Of a DNA stretch of 64,000 bases, positions 26,281 through 34,014 are shown piece after piece (positions within the stretch are counted from its first letter, which is position 1; each line of letters begins with the position of its first letter). A program made the translations under genes and the position numbers. Below the pieces are notes generated by a model. That model was not told the DNA's origin, ran no database searches, and saw nothing but the letters and a program-made list of their open reading frames with translations. Source of the DNA: Adlercreutzia hattorii (GTDB lineage: Bacteria; Actinomycetota; Coriobacteriia; Coriobacteriales; Eggerthellaceae); NCBI RefSeq assembly GCF_011405655.1, contig NZ_AP022829.1:853001-917000 (forward strand). The letters run 5' to 3'.

Positions 26281-26711
26281 GGGGCGAAGCTCTCTTTCTC
26301 CGATTGCGGAACGCTCGCTCGATCCTTTGCGACCCTCGTCGGTCTTCTCGAGCAATTTGCAGGACAGATTGTGGCAAAAAAATCGAGTTGTTAGACTTTC
26401 AGGGGTGCGGCAAATGGATTTATGGAACGATTTAGGTCTCTTCAGGCATCGGATGCGGCTTCTTTCGGTGTTTTCGGCGCTACTGGCAGGTGCTGGATGA
26501 ATCGAAATGTCTAACAACTCGAAATTCTTGCCCAAATTCGGACTTCGGATTGCCTCGCAGGCGAGGGCGAGAATATCGCGACGCGCATTGCGGTTCCGAC
26601 ATCGCGTCCCCGCGTTGTAGAGGCTACGGGTTTTCTGGAAAGCGCGCGACGATGCGGCTCGTTGGCGTATACTGGCCAGCGCTGCGTTAGCTTCGTCGAA
26701 AGGATGAGTCC
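26281..26711. other. 431-base divergent gap holding a terminal-inverted-repeat element
   Basis: No gene. It contains the 161-bp element at 26373-26533. Nearer the endonuclease gene, TATACT at 26668-26673 is a possible -10 but no convincing -35 is seen. Confidence 0.5.
26373..26533. mobile_element. 161-bp MITE-like element with ~28-bp terminal inverted repeats
   Basis: Left end 26373-26400 and right end 26505-26533 are inverted copies; both begin GGCAA at the outside and share the exact core TCGAGTTGTTAGAC, with a few mismatches and a one-base indel elsewhere. The 104-base interior has no open gene. This is the architecture of a miniature inverted-repeat element mobilised in trans or of a long hairpin RNA. 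I could not see a clear target-site duplication, so mobility is inference. Confidence 0.55.
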
Positions 26712-27548
26712 GTGTTCACCATCGGTTGTCATTTGTCCAGCGCCAAGGGGTATCTGAAGATGGCCCAGGATGCGGCCTCCATCGATGGGAACACGTTCCA
26801 GTTCTTCACGCGCAACCCGCGCGGCGGCAAGGCCAAGGCCATCGATCCGGCCGATGTGGCTGCGTTCCACGAGTTCGCGGGCGCCCACGGGATCACGACG
26901 TTTCTGGCCCATGCGCCCTACACCATGAACCCGGCAGCGGCCAAGCCCGAGACGCGCGCCTTTGCCATCGAGCTCTTAACCGACGACCTCATGCGTATGG
27001 AAAACACCCCCGGCCAGCTGTACAACATGCACCCGGGCTGCCACGTGGGCCAGGGCGCCGAGGCGGGCATCGCGCTCATCGCCGACGCGCTGAACCAGGT
27101 GCTCACGCCCGAGCAGTCCACCACGCTGCTGCTTGAAACCATGGCAGGCAAGGGCACGGAGGTCGGCGGCCGTTTTGAAGAGCTGGCCGCCATCATCGAC
27201 GCCGTGGAATTGGACGAGAAAGTGGGCGTGTGCCTGGACACCTGCCACGTGTGGGACGGCGGCTACAACATCGCCGGCGATCTGGACGGCGTGTTGGAGG
27301 AGTTCGATCGCGTGATCGGGCTCGACCGCCTGCGCGCCATCCACTTGAACGACTCGAAGAACCCGCTCGGCGCCCACAAGGACCGCCACGCCCCCATCGG
27401 CGAGGGCTGCATCGGCTTTGACGCGCTCGCTGCCGTGACGAACCACCCGGCCCTACGCGATCTGCCCTTCTTCCTGGAAACGCCTCAGGACGATCTTTCC
27501 GGCTGGGGCCGCGAAATCGCCGCCCTGCGCGCCGCGCACACCGAGTAG
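26712..27548 (+). CDS. nfo: Endonuclease IV (AP endonuclease)
   Basis: 278 residues, TIM barrel with the metal-binding set of endonuclease IV: FTIGCHLSSAKG at the N-terminus, HAPYTMN, NMHPGCH, LLLETMAGKG, GVCLDTCHVWDGGY, IHLNDSKNPLGAHKDRHAPI and the C-terminal FFLETP. It cuts DNA at abasic sites during base excision repair. Starts with GTG at 26712 behind AAAGGAT. Ends eight bases from the convergent hemolysin III-type gene. Monocistronic. Confidence 0.96.
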   Translation: MFTIGCHLSSAKGYLKMAQDAASIDGNTFQFFTRNPRGGKAKAIDPADVAAFHEFAGAHGITTFLAHAPYTMNPAAAKPETRAFAIELLTDDLMRMENTPGQLYNMHPGCHVGQGAEAGIALIADALNQVLTPEQSTTLLLETMAGKGTEVGGRFEELAAIIDAVELDEKVGVCLDTCHVWDGGYNIAGDLDGVLEEFDRVIGLDRLRAIHLNDSKNPLGAHKDRHAPIGEGCIGFDALAAVTNHPALRDLPFFLETPQDDLSGWGREIAALRAAHTE

Positions 27549-27556
27549 CTGCAGCG

Positions 27557-28297
27557 CTAAATCACGAAGAAATACACGCTGAAGAACTGCAGGCAGCTGG
27601 CGGCCAGCACGAACAGGTGAAAAATCGAGTGCATGTAACGCACCTTTTTGAAGATGTAGAACACGGCGCCCACGGTATAGCTGATGCCGCCGGCAACCAA
27701 GAGCCAGAAGCCTGCGGGGGCCAGCTCGGCGAACAGCGTCGGGATGAAGAACACGATGGACCAGCCGAGCGCCACGTAAAGCACGGCCGATATCCAACGG
27801 GGACGGTAGGTCCAGAAGGCTTCAAAGGCGATGCCGACAAGTGAGACGGCCCAGACGAAGGCGGCGAGCCAGATGCCGCCCACATGTCCCAAGGTGATGA
27901 GGCAGTAAGGGGTGTAGGTACCGGCGATGAGCAGGTAGATGCCGGAATGGTCGAGCACTTTGAACACGCGTTTGGCGCGTTCTGCTGCCAGCGCGTGGTA
28001 CAGCGTGGACATAAGGTACTCCAGCAACTGCGCGATGCCGTACACGAGGGCCGCTGCTAAAAGGATGCCGCCGCCATCGGCCACCGACTTCACGATGAGA
28101 AGCACGAGGGCCGCCACGGCCAGGCCCGCCCCTACGCCATGGGTGACGGCGTTGAAGATCTCCTCGCCCAAGGTGTACTCGCGCACGGGCTTTTTGCCGG
28201 AGCGCTTGATGAGTTCCCGAATTTCGGGCGACACCTTGGCCGCCGCCGCAGCGGCGTTGGGGGAGAGCTCGGGATGGGTTAGGCGAATGTTGGGCAT
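27557..28297 (-). CDS. Hemolysin III / TrhA (PAQR) family membrane protein
   Basis: 246 residues: about 60 cytoplasmic N-terminal residues, then seven membrane helices. Family motifs EEIFNAVTHGVGAGLAV (E...H), STLYHALA and the C-terminal HSIFHLFVLAAS provide the conserved His/Glu set that binds metal in PAQR proteins. E. coli relatives influence membrane energetics; the hemolysin name is historical. Start at the ATG complementary to 28295-28297 after GAAGGAGGAG. The 11-base palindrome GACCATTGGTC (28336-28346) upstream could be an operator. Confidence 0.85.
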   Translation of the reverse strand: MPNIRLTHPELSPNAAAAAAKVSPEIRELIKRSGKKPVREYTLGEEIFNAVTHGVGAGLAVAALVLLIVKSVADGGGILLAAALVYGIAQLLEYLMSTLYHALAAERAKRVFKVLDHSGIYLLIAGTYTPYCLITLGHVGGIWLAAFVWAVSLVGIAFEAFWTYRPRWISAVLYVALGWSIVFFIPTLFAELAPAGFWLLVAGGISYTVGAVFYIFKKVRYMHSIFHLFVLAASCLQFFSVYFFVI

Positions 28298-28418
28298 CGC
28301 TCCTCCTTCGCGTGCGGATAGATCACCGCATCATAGACCATTGGTCAGGCTTCCCAGACAACGATAGGCAAACCGTAGGAGAAAGGCAAATCACGGCAAG
28401 ACGCCACGAGAGATGCGG

Positions 28419-29318
28419 CTACTGCTGCTCGCGCAGGGCTTTGAGAATGGCGCGCTTTTTGGCCTGCTTGTCGGCGTAGGCCTGCTTCTCGGCGCGGGTG
28501 CGGGCGCGTTCGGCTTCGGCGGCAGCGCGCTTGTCGGCATGGGCTGCAAGCTCCGCTTCGCGGGCGGCTCGTCGGGCGGCGCGACGCTCTTCGCGCTCGG
28601 CGGCGGCCTCGGCGTCGGAGAAGCGGCAGCCGCAGTAGTTCTGGCGGTACATGCCGCCCTCGCGCGAGCGCCGGGTGGCCTCGTCGTAGAAGGGGCGGTA
28701 GTCTGCGAAGCAGGCCTTGATGCCCTCGCGGGCGCAGGCGCGCTCCAGCTCTTCGCGGATGATGCGGGTGTACTGGTAGGGGCTCACCGAAAGCGTGGTG
28801 CCAAGGGCAGCGAAGCCGTGCTCGCGGGCGTAGTGCGCGGCTTCTTCAAAGCGCAGGCGGTAGCAAGCCCGGCAGCGGGCCTCGCGGGCCCGACGCGCTG
28901 TCGTACGCCCTTCCGTAGGGGCGGGGCTTGCGCCGCCCTCATCGAGCACGGTTGACTTGCTTGATGAGGGGCGACCAAGGTCGCCCCCTACGGGATTTGC
29001 CCCAAAGAGGGCTTCCTCCTCAAGATCGCCTTCTTCGTTGGCGATGACGCCGAACTTGGCTTCGGCAGCGTCGCCTATGCGGCCGGCAGTGGCCTCCCAA
29101 GCCTCGGGGTCGTAGGCGCCTTCCACGACTTCCACGTCGGCGTCCGCGGCCCATTCGCGCAGGGTAGCCAGGCGGCGGGCGTATTCCTCGGCAGGGTGGA
29201 TGTTCGAGTTCGCGTAGAACACGACGGGTTCCACCCCTTCCGAGCGCAAAATGCGGACCGGCTCCAAGGAGCACGGTCCGCAGCAAGCATGTAACAGGAT
29301 GCGTTCCAAGGGTGGCAA
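28419..29318 (-). CDS. queH: Epoxyqueuosine reductase QueH, with internal repeat insertion
   Basis: 299 residues, versus about 200-230 usual. QueH cysteine motifs are all present: LLHACCGPC (residues 9-16), CRACYRLR (149-156) and YRQNYCGC. It reduces epoxyqueuosine to queuosine in tRNA. Two additions explain the length: residues about 92-142, containing the palindromic repeat read as VGGDLGRP (110-117), and a charged Ala/Arg/Glu coiled tail of about 60 residues at the C-terminus. The start is uncertain: no ATG is available, TTG at 29316-29318 precedes the conserved core and no clear ribosome site is seen. It begins 10 bases after the ferritin stop, so the two may be co-transcribed. Confidence 0.85.
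   Translation of the reverse strand: MPPLERILLHACCGPCSLEPVRILRSEGVEPVVFYANSNIHPAEEYARRLATLREWAADADVEVVEGAYDPEAWEATAGRIGDAAEAKFGVIANEEGDLEEEALFGANPVGGDLGRPSSSKSTVLDEGGASPAPTEGRTTARRAREARCRACYRLRFEEAAHYAREHGFAALGTTLSVSPYQYTRIIREELERACAREGIKACFADYRPFYDEATRRSREGGMYRQNYCGCRFSDAEAAAEREERRAARRAAREAELAAHADKRAAAEAERARTRAEKQAYADKQAKKRAILKALREQQ
28913..28993 (-). repeat. Palindromic repeat block inside queH
   Basis: The perfect 20-bp palindrome-like core GGGGCGACCAAGGTCGCCCC lies at 28968-28987 and the whole block is bounded by inverted CCGTAGGGGC / GCCCCCTACGG ends. A second nested dyad (CCTCATCGAGC / GCTTGATGAGG) lies inside. Read in frame in queH it encodes VGGDLGRP. The same core occurs twice in rlmD at 34.1-34.2 kb. 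Confidence 0.8.
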
Positions 29319-29328
29319 GCTCGGCGGC

Positions 29329-29844
29329 CTACTTGCCGGCCAGGGGGCTCGGCACGGTGTAGATGCGGGCGGCGCAGGCCTGATCCAGGTCGTACAGGCC
29401 CTTCGGGTCGCCGCCGAACAGCTTCATGTTGGTGATCATGGTGTCGGCGTTGTCCTCTTCCTCCAGCTGCTCGTCGATGAACCAGCCGAGGAACTTCTGG
29501 GCGCGGTAGTCGTGGGCCTCGAGCGCCGCGGCGTAGATGTCGTTGATGAGCGAGGTCACGTACTTCTCGTGCTCCATGGCGGCCTCGAGCGGCTCCAGGA
29601 AGTTCGCGAAGGTCTTGTCGGGCATGTCGATGGCCAGAAGCTTCACGGCCTCGCCGTTCTCATGCAGGTAGTTGCGGAAGATCATCGCGTGATCGCGCTC
29701 TTCCTGAGCCTGGATCTCGAAGTAGTTAGCGTAGCCGGACAGGCCCTCCTCCTCGTAGTAGTCGGCGAAGGAGAGGTACAGGTAGGCGGAGTACAGCTCC
29801 TTGTTGATCTGGTCGTTGATGAGCTCGTAGACCTTGGCGTCCAT
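29329..29844 (-). CDS. Ferritin (FtnA type)
   Basis: 171 residues, four-helix bundle. Ferroxidase residues are in LINDQINKELYSAYLYLS (first Glu), QAQEERDHAM (Glu-x-x-x-H pair), EKYVTSLIN (Glu) and FIDEQLEEEDNAD (Glu/Gln). Stores iron as a mineral core in the cytoplasm and protects from iron-driven oxidation. Start at the ATG complementary to 29842-29844, after AAAGGAT. Upstream of queH on the same strand and divergent from the ABC exporter. No obvious DtxR/IdeR or Fur box was recognised in the 250-base upstream gap. Confidence 0.94.
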   Translation of the reverse strand: MDAKVYELINDQINKELYSAYLYLSFADYYEEEGLSGYANYFEIQAQEERDHAMIFRNYLHENGEAVKLLAIDMPDKTFANFLEPLEAAMEHEKYVTSLINDIYAAALEAHDYRAQKFLGWFIDEQLEEEDNADTMITNMKLFGGDPKGLYDLDQACAARIYTVPSPLAGK

Positions 29845-30094
29845 GAAAATCCTTTCTCGTTGGTCGGCGCGATGCCGCCTGGCGCAACGGGGCGTTGGGC
29901 GTGGGGCCCGCACCCGCGCAGCCGGCGGGGAACGCCGACGCTTCTTGGTGAACCGCAAGACAGGATACCGCGAAAACCCTTAATCTTCGTGGCAAATCTA
30001 TGCAAATAACCCGCTTTTAACGAAAGCGCCAGGCGGCGCGCACCGCCGCACCTTCATAATGGCTCCCGAGAATTGAAGGAAAGGGAATGCGCGC

Positions 30095-33000
30095 ATGCTG
30101 CAGCTCAAGAATATCTGCAAGTCCTACACGACGGGCGACTTCACCCAGGTGGCCTTGAACGACGTCTCCATCTCGTTCCGCGACAACGAGTTCGTGGCGA
30201 TTCTGGGCCCGTCGGGCTCGGGCAAGACGACGCTTTTGAACGTGATGGGCGGCCTGGATCACTACGACTCCGGCGACATGATCGTCGACGGCATCTCCAC
30301 CCACCGCTACAAGGATCGCGACTGGGACACCTTCCGCAACAACCGCATCGGGTTCGTGTTCCAAAGCTACAATCTCATTCCGCACCAGACCATCCTGCAG
30401 AACGTGGAGCTGGCGCTGACGCTCTCGGGCGTGGGGAAGGCCGAGCGCACGCGCCGCGCCAAGGAGGCCCTGGCATCCGTGGGCCTGACCGAGCACTTGA
30501 ACAAGAAGCCGAGCCAGCTCTCGGGCGGCCAGATGCAGCGGGTGGCCATTGCCCGCGCGCTCATCAACGACCCGGAGATCGTGCTGGCCGACGAGCCCAC
30601 CGGCGCCCTGGATTCCCATACTTCCGTGCAGATCATGGACCTGCTCACGCAGATCGCCAAGGATCGCCTGGTCATCATGGTCACCCACAACCCGGAGCTG
30701 GCGGCCGAGTACGCCACGCGCACGGTGAACCTCGCCGACGGCGTCATCCGCTCGGATACCGATCCCTACTTCCCCACGGAAGAGGAGATGCACGCCTCGC
30801 GCAAGCCCATCCGCAAGACCTCGATGAGCTTTCCCACGGCGCTCGCGCTGTCGGCGAACAACCTTATGACCAAGAAGGGCCGCACCATCATGACGGCCTT
30901 CGCCGGCTCCATCGGCATCATCGGCATTGCGGCCATACTCGCGCTCGCCAACGGCGTGGACAACTACATCGAGCGCACCGAGGAGGAGACGCTGTCGGTG
31001 TACCCGCTGCAGATCATGTCCACGGGCTTCGACATGACGGCGCTCATGGGCATGGCCGCCGATGGGAGCACGGGCGACGGGGGAGATGCGACGGGCGAGG
31101 GCACCGGCGACGACCCGCTTGCGGAAATGGGCCTTCAAGGTGGCAAGAACGGGGACGAGAACGACCCGGCCGCCGACGGCAACGTGCCCGAGACGCGCAT
31201 GGTCACCGATATGTTCGCAAGCCTGGAGAACAACGACCTCGCCTCGCTCAAGCTGTTCCTCGACGAGAACGGCGGCGACATCAACAGCTACGTGAACTCC
31301 ATCGAGTACTCCTACAACGTGGTGCCCCAGATCTTCGACGGCAACACCGAGGACGGGGTGCGCCAGATCAATCCGGACACGACGTTCTCCGCCTTCGGTA
31401 TGGGCTCCGGTTCGTCCAACGCGCTCATGTCGTCCATGTACTCCACCGATGTGTTCAGCGAGATGATGGGCAACACCGCCATTGTGGAAGAGCAGTACGA
31501 CGTGAAGGCGGGCCGGTGGCCTTCCGCCTACAACGAGTGCGTCGTCGTGCTGACGGCGAACGGCACGGTTCCCGATCTGGTGAGCTACGCGCTGGGCTTG
31601 CGCGACCATGCGGTGCTGGAGGATATGATCGACCAATTTATGAACGAGGAAGACGTGGAAAGCCCCGACGACGACCTCACCTTCACCTACGACGACATCA
31701 TGGGCGTGTCGCTGAAGATGGTGCCCGCCGCCGACTTCTACACCTATGACGAGGAGAACAAGGTCTGGGTCGACAAAACCGGCGACGAGGAGTACATGAA
31801 GGGGCTCGTGGACGCCGGCGAGGAGCTGAAGATCGTCGGCATTGTGCAGCCGCGACCGGACGCGAAGGCCACGGCGCTTTCTATGGGCATCTACTACACG
31901 CCCGAGCTGACGCGCCATCTGATCGAGCAGGCCTCCGAGACCGCCATCGTGCAGGAGCAGCTGAATTACCCGACCATCGACGTGTTCAACGGCAAGGAGT
32001 TCACCGAGGAAGAGGAATCGGGCTCGGATTTCTCTATGGAGAACCTGTTCAGCATCGACGAGGAGGCGCTGCAGAACGCCTTCAAGTTCGATGAGTCGAA
32101 GCTGAACATGGACACGAGCGCGCTGGGCGAGGGGATGTCGGCGAGCGATCTGCCGGCGATGCCCGGGCTCGATGCAAGTGCGTTGAACCTGGATGTGACC
32201 TCCGCCTTCAACAGCGACGCCATGGGCGAGATGATGGGCGCGGCGTTGGCCGGCTACACCCAGGCCCTCGGCGCCGCCTATGCCCAGGCCGCGGCGTCGG
32301 GCACGCCGCCGGACTTCCAGACGCTGGCGCAGTCGACGCTGGAGTCCTACGCCCAAAGCCCCGAGCTGCAGGCCATTATGGGGCAGTACGCGGCGCAGAT
32401 CGTCGATGCCAACGCCCTGCAGAAGGAGATGGCAACGAAGATCTCCGCAGCCCTGGAATCTTCCATGAAAGCCTACATGGAGCAGGTCATGGCCACGATC
32501 ACCGCCAAGACCCAGGCCTCGGTGCAGAAGGTGATGGGCGACATGGCGGCGAGCATTCCTCTGGCCATGTCCGTGGACACGAACGCCTTCCAGGACGCCT
32601 TCCAAATGAAGATGACCGAGGACGAGCTGACCGAGCTCATCATGTCGCTCATGAGCAATGGGACGCGGTCCTTCGATGCGAACCTGAGCAAGTTGGGCTA
32701 CGCGGAGCTCTCGAAGCCCTCGCAGATCGACATTTATCCGGATAATTTCGAGGACAAGCAGCAGGTCATCGCCATTCTGGACGACTACAACGACCGCATG
32801 GTGGCCTCGGGGCAGGACGACAAGAAAGTCTCCTACACCGATTTCGTTGGCACGCTCATGAAATCGGTCACAACGATCGTGGACATGATCAGCTACGTGC
32901 TCATCGCGTTCGTGGCCATATCGCTCGTGGTGTCGTCCATCATGATCGGCATCATCACCTACATCTCGGTGCTCGAGCGCAAGAAGGAGATCGGCATCCT

Positions 33001-33289
33001 GCGCGCCATCGGCGCGAGCAAGGGCGACATCTCGCGGGTGTTCAACGCCGAGACCATCATCGAGGGCCTGACGGCGGGCCTTATCGGCGTGGGGGTCGTG
33101 GCGCTCGTGTGCATTCCGGTCAACGCCATTGTGTACGGGCTTCTGGACGTGCCCGACATCGCCATGCTGCCGCCGGTGGCGGGAGCGATCCTCGTGGCCA
33201 TCAGCGTGTTCCTGTCGTTTGTCGCCGGCCTGTTCCCCGCCATGGCCGCCGCCCGCAAAGACCCGGTCGAGGCCCTGCGCTCGGAGTAG
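30095..33289 (+). CDS. MacB-like ABC exporter: ATPase and FtsX permease in one chain
   Basis: 1064 residues. Residues 1-230 are a LolD/MacB-type ATPase (Walker A GPSGSGKTT, signature LSGGQMQRVAIARAL, Walker B IVLADEPTGALDS). The first membrane helix follows near residue 270 (SIGIIGIAAILALANG), then a very long extracytoplasmic region of about 640 residues rich in Asp/Glu/Met/Ala, then three C-terminal helices with the FtsX core (ERKKEIGILRAIGASKGDIS). Such mechanotransmission pumps export peptides or lipoproteins or act in resistance; no partner gene is adjacent. The ectodomain is far larger than in MacB (~200 residues). Start at ATG 30095; GAAAGGGA lies upstream. Confidence 0.88.
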   Translation: MLQLKNICKSYTTGDFTQVALNDVSISFRDNEFVAILGPSGSGKTTLLNVMGGLDHYDSGDMIVDGISTHRYKDRDWDTFRNNRIGFVFQSYNLIPHQTILQNVELALTLSGVGKAERTRRAKEALASVGLTEHLNKKPSQLSGGQMQRVAIARALINDPEIVLADEPTGALDSHTSVQIMDLLTQIAKDRLVIMVTHNPELAAEYATRTVNLADGVIRSDTDPYFPTEEEMHASRKPIRKTSMSFPTALALSANNLMTKKGRTIMTAFAGSIGIIGIAAILALANGVDNYIERTEEETLSVYPLQIMSTGFDMTALMGMAADGSTGDGGDATGEGTGDDPLAEMGLQGGKNGDENDPAADGNVPETRMVTDMFASLENNDLASLKLFLDENGGDINSYVNSIEYSYNVVPQIFDGNTEDGVRQINPDTTFSAFGMGSGSSNALMSSMYSTDVFSEMMGNTAIVEEQYDVKAGRWPSAYNECVVVLTANGTVPDLVSYALGLRDHAVLEDMIDQFMNEEDVESPDDDLTFTYDDIMGVSLKMVPAADFYTYDEENKVWVDKTGDEEYMKGLVDAGEELKIVGIVQPRPDAKATALSMGIYYTPELTRHLIEQASETAIVQEQLNYPTIDVFNGKEFTEEEESGSDFSMENLFSIDEEALQNAFKFDESKLNMDTSALGEGMSASDLPAMPGLDASALNLDVTSAFNSDAMGEMMGAALAGYTQALGAAYAQAAASGTPPDFQTLAQSTLESYAQSPELQAIMGQYAAQIVDANALQKEMATKISAALESSMKAYMEQVMATITAKTQASVQKVMGDMAASIPLAMSVDTNAFQDAFQMKMTEDELTELIMSLMSNGTRSFDANLSKLGYAELSKPSQIDIYPDNFEDKQQVIAILDDYNDRMVASGQDDKKVSYTDFVGTLMKSVTTIVDMISYVLIAFVAISLVVSSIMIGIITYISVLERKKEIGILRAIGASKGDISRVFNAETIIEGLTAGLIGVGVVALVCIPVNAIVYGLLDVPDIAMLPPVAGAILVAISVFLSFVAGLFPAMAAARKDPVEALRSE

Positions 33290-33350
33290 GGCGACGCATG
33301 CGATGAGGCGGCGCGCGAAGGGGTTGCGCCGATGGTAAGAGTCTCGAAAA

Positions 33351-33417
33351 CGTAGCCCGAGAGGGGATTTTGCCAGCTCTCTCCAACAAGTCTGGCATTA
33401 TCCCCTCCCGGGCTACG
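33351..33417. repeat. 67-bp hairpin repeat with CGTAGCC ends, copy 1
   Basis: Left arm 33351-33376 and right arm 33392-33417 pair over 26 bases with three mismatches, loop 15 bases. The arm begins CGTAGCCCGAGAGGGGATTT. Outer arm and GCCAG inner end recur in copy 2 at 33497-33567. Confidence 0.8.
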
Positions 33418-33496
33418 GTGTAAACATCATTTAACTTTTTCTTTCTCAGAGAAACGCCTGGTCAGCGTCTTTTGGTATGCTTGGCGCAGAAAAAGA

Positions 33497-33567
33497 CCCG
33501 TAGCCCGAGGCCTGAAAATGTCGGAACACGCTGGGGTGCCTGGCAAAATGCCCTCTCTGGCTACGGG
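33497..33567. repeat. 71-bp hairpin repeat with CGTAGCC ends, copy 2 (opposite orientation)
   Basis: CCCGTAGCC (33497-33505) pairs with GGCTACGGG (33559-33567). Its reverse complement reads CGTAGCCAGAGAGGGCATTT, nearly the same as the left arm of copy 1, so it is a second, inverted family member with a diverged interior. Confidence 0.7.
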
Positions 33568-33598
33568 TTGCCGCAAGCGCTGGGGGCTGCAGCTGAGG

Positions 33599-33970
33599 CT
33601 ACGCGTCGTTGCCGATGAGGCCGTTGACGAGGGCGGACACCAGCGAGATGACGATGGAGGCCACAAAGGCGCTGCCGAAGCTGGCGATGTAGAAGCCGGC
33701 GCCGAACAGCCCGTTGGCGAGCCACGCGGCGATGTAGAGCAGAAGCGTGTTCACCACGAGATAGAAGATGCCCAGGGTGAGCACGGTCACCGGCAGCGAG
33801 AGGATCTGCAGAATCGGCTTGATGGACATGTTGATGAGCGACAGAATGAGTGCGAAGAACACGATGCCCACCCAGGATGCGCTGTTGCTCAAGATCTCGA
33901 TGCCCGGCACGAGCCACACGGCGGCGGCGACGGAGATGGCGGTGACGATCCAGCGAATGATGAAGTTCAT
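33599..33970 (-). CDS. Phage-holin-4/YvlD-family membrane protein
   Basis: 123 residues, four membrane helices (FIIRWIVTAISVAAAVWLVP, GIVFFALILSLINMSIKPIL, VLTLGIFYLVVNTLLLYIAA, SFGSAFVASIVISLVSALVN). The SLINMSIKPIL...LSLPVTVLTLGIF motif is typical of the family named for mycobacterial phage holin 4; most chromosomal members are of unknown function, not lysis genes. Start at the ATG complementary to 33968-33970 after AGGAGG. Divergent from rlmD with only 44 bases between the start codons. Confidence 0.85.
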   Translation of the reverse strand: MNFIIRWIVTAISVAAAVWLVPGIEILSNSASWVGIVFFALILSLINMSIKPILQILSLPVTVLTLGIFYLVVNTLLLYIAAWLANGLFGAGFYIASFGSAFVASIVISLVSALVNGLIGNDA

Positions 33971-34014
33971 AAGTGCCTCCTTTTCCTGTGGCCCCATTAT
34001 GTCAAAATGAGGCC

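Larger units (their letters stand above)
33290..33598. other. 309-base gap filled by two hairpin repeats
   Basis: Between the ABC gene and the convergent small membrane protein. It holds the two CGTAGCC-ended hairpins (33351-33417 and 33497-33567) and an AT-rich stretch around 33420-33450. No gene seen. Either hairpin could terminate transcription. Confidence 0.5.

Noticed and set aside
30017-32605. 862-codon minus frame opposite the ABC exporter
   Set aside because: Shadow frame; the + strand has Walker A/B, ABC signature and FtsX motifs.
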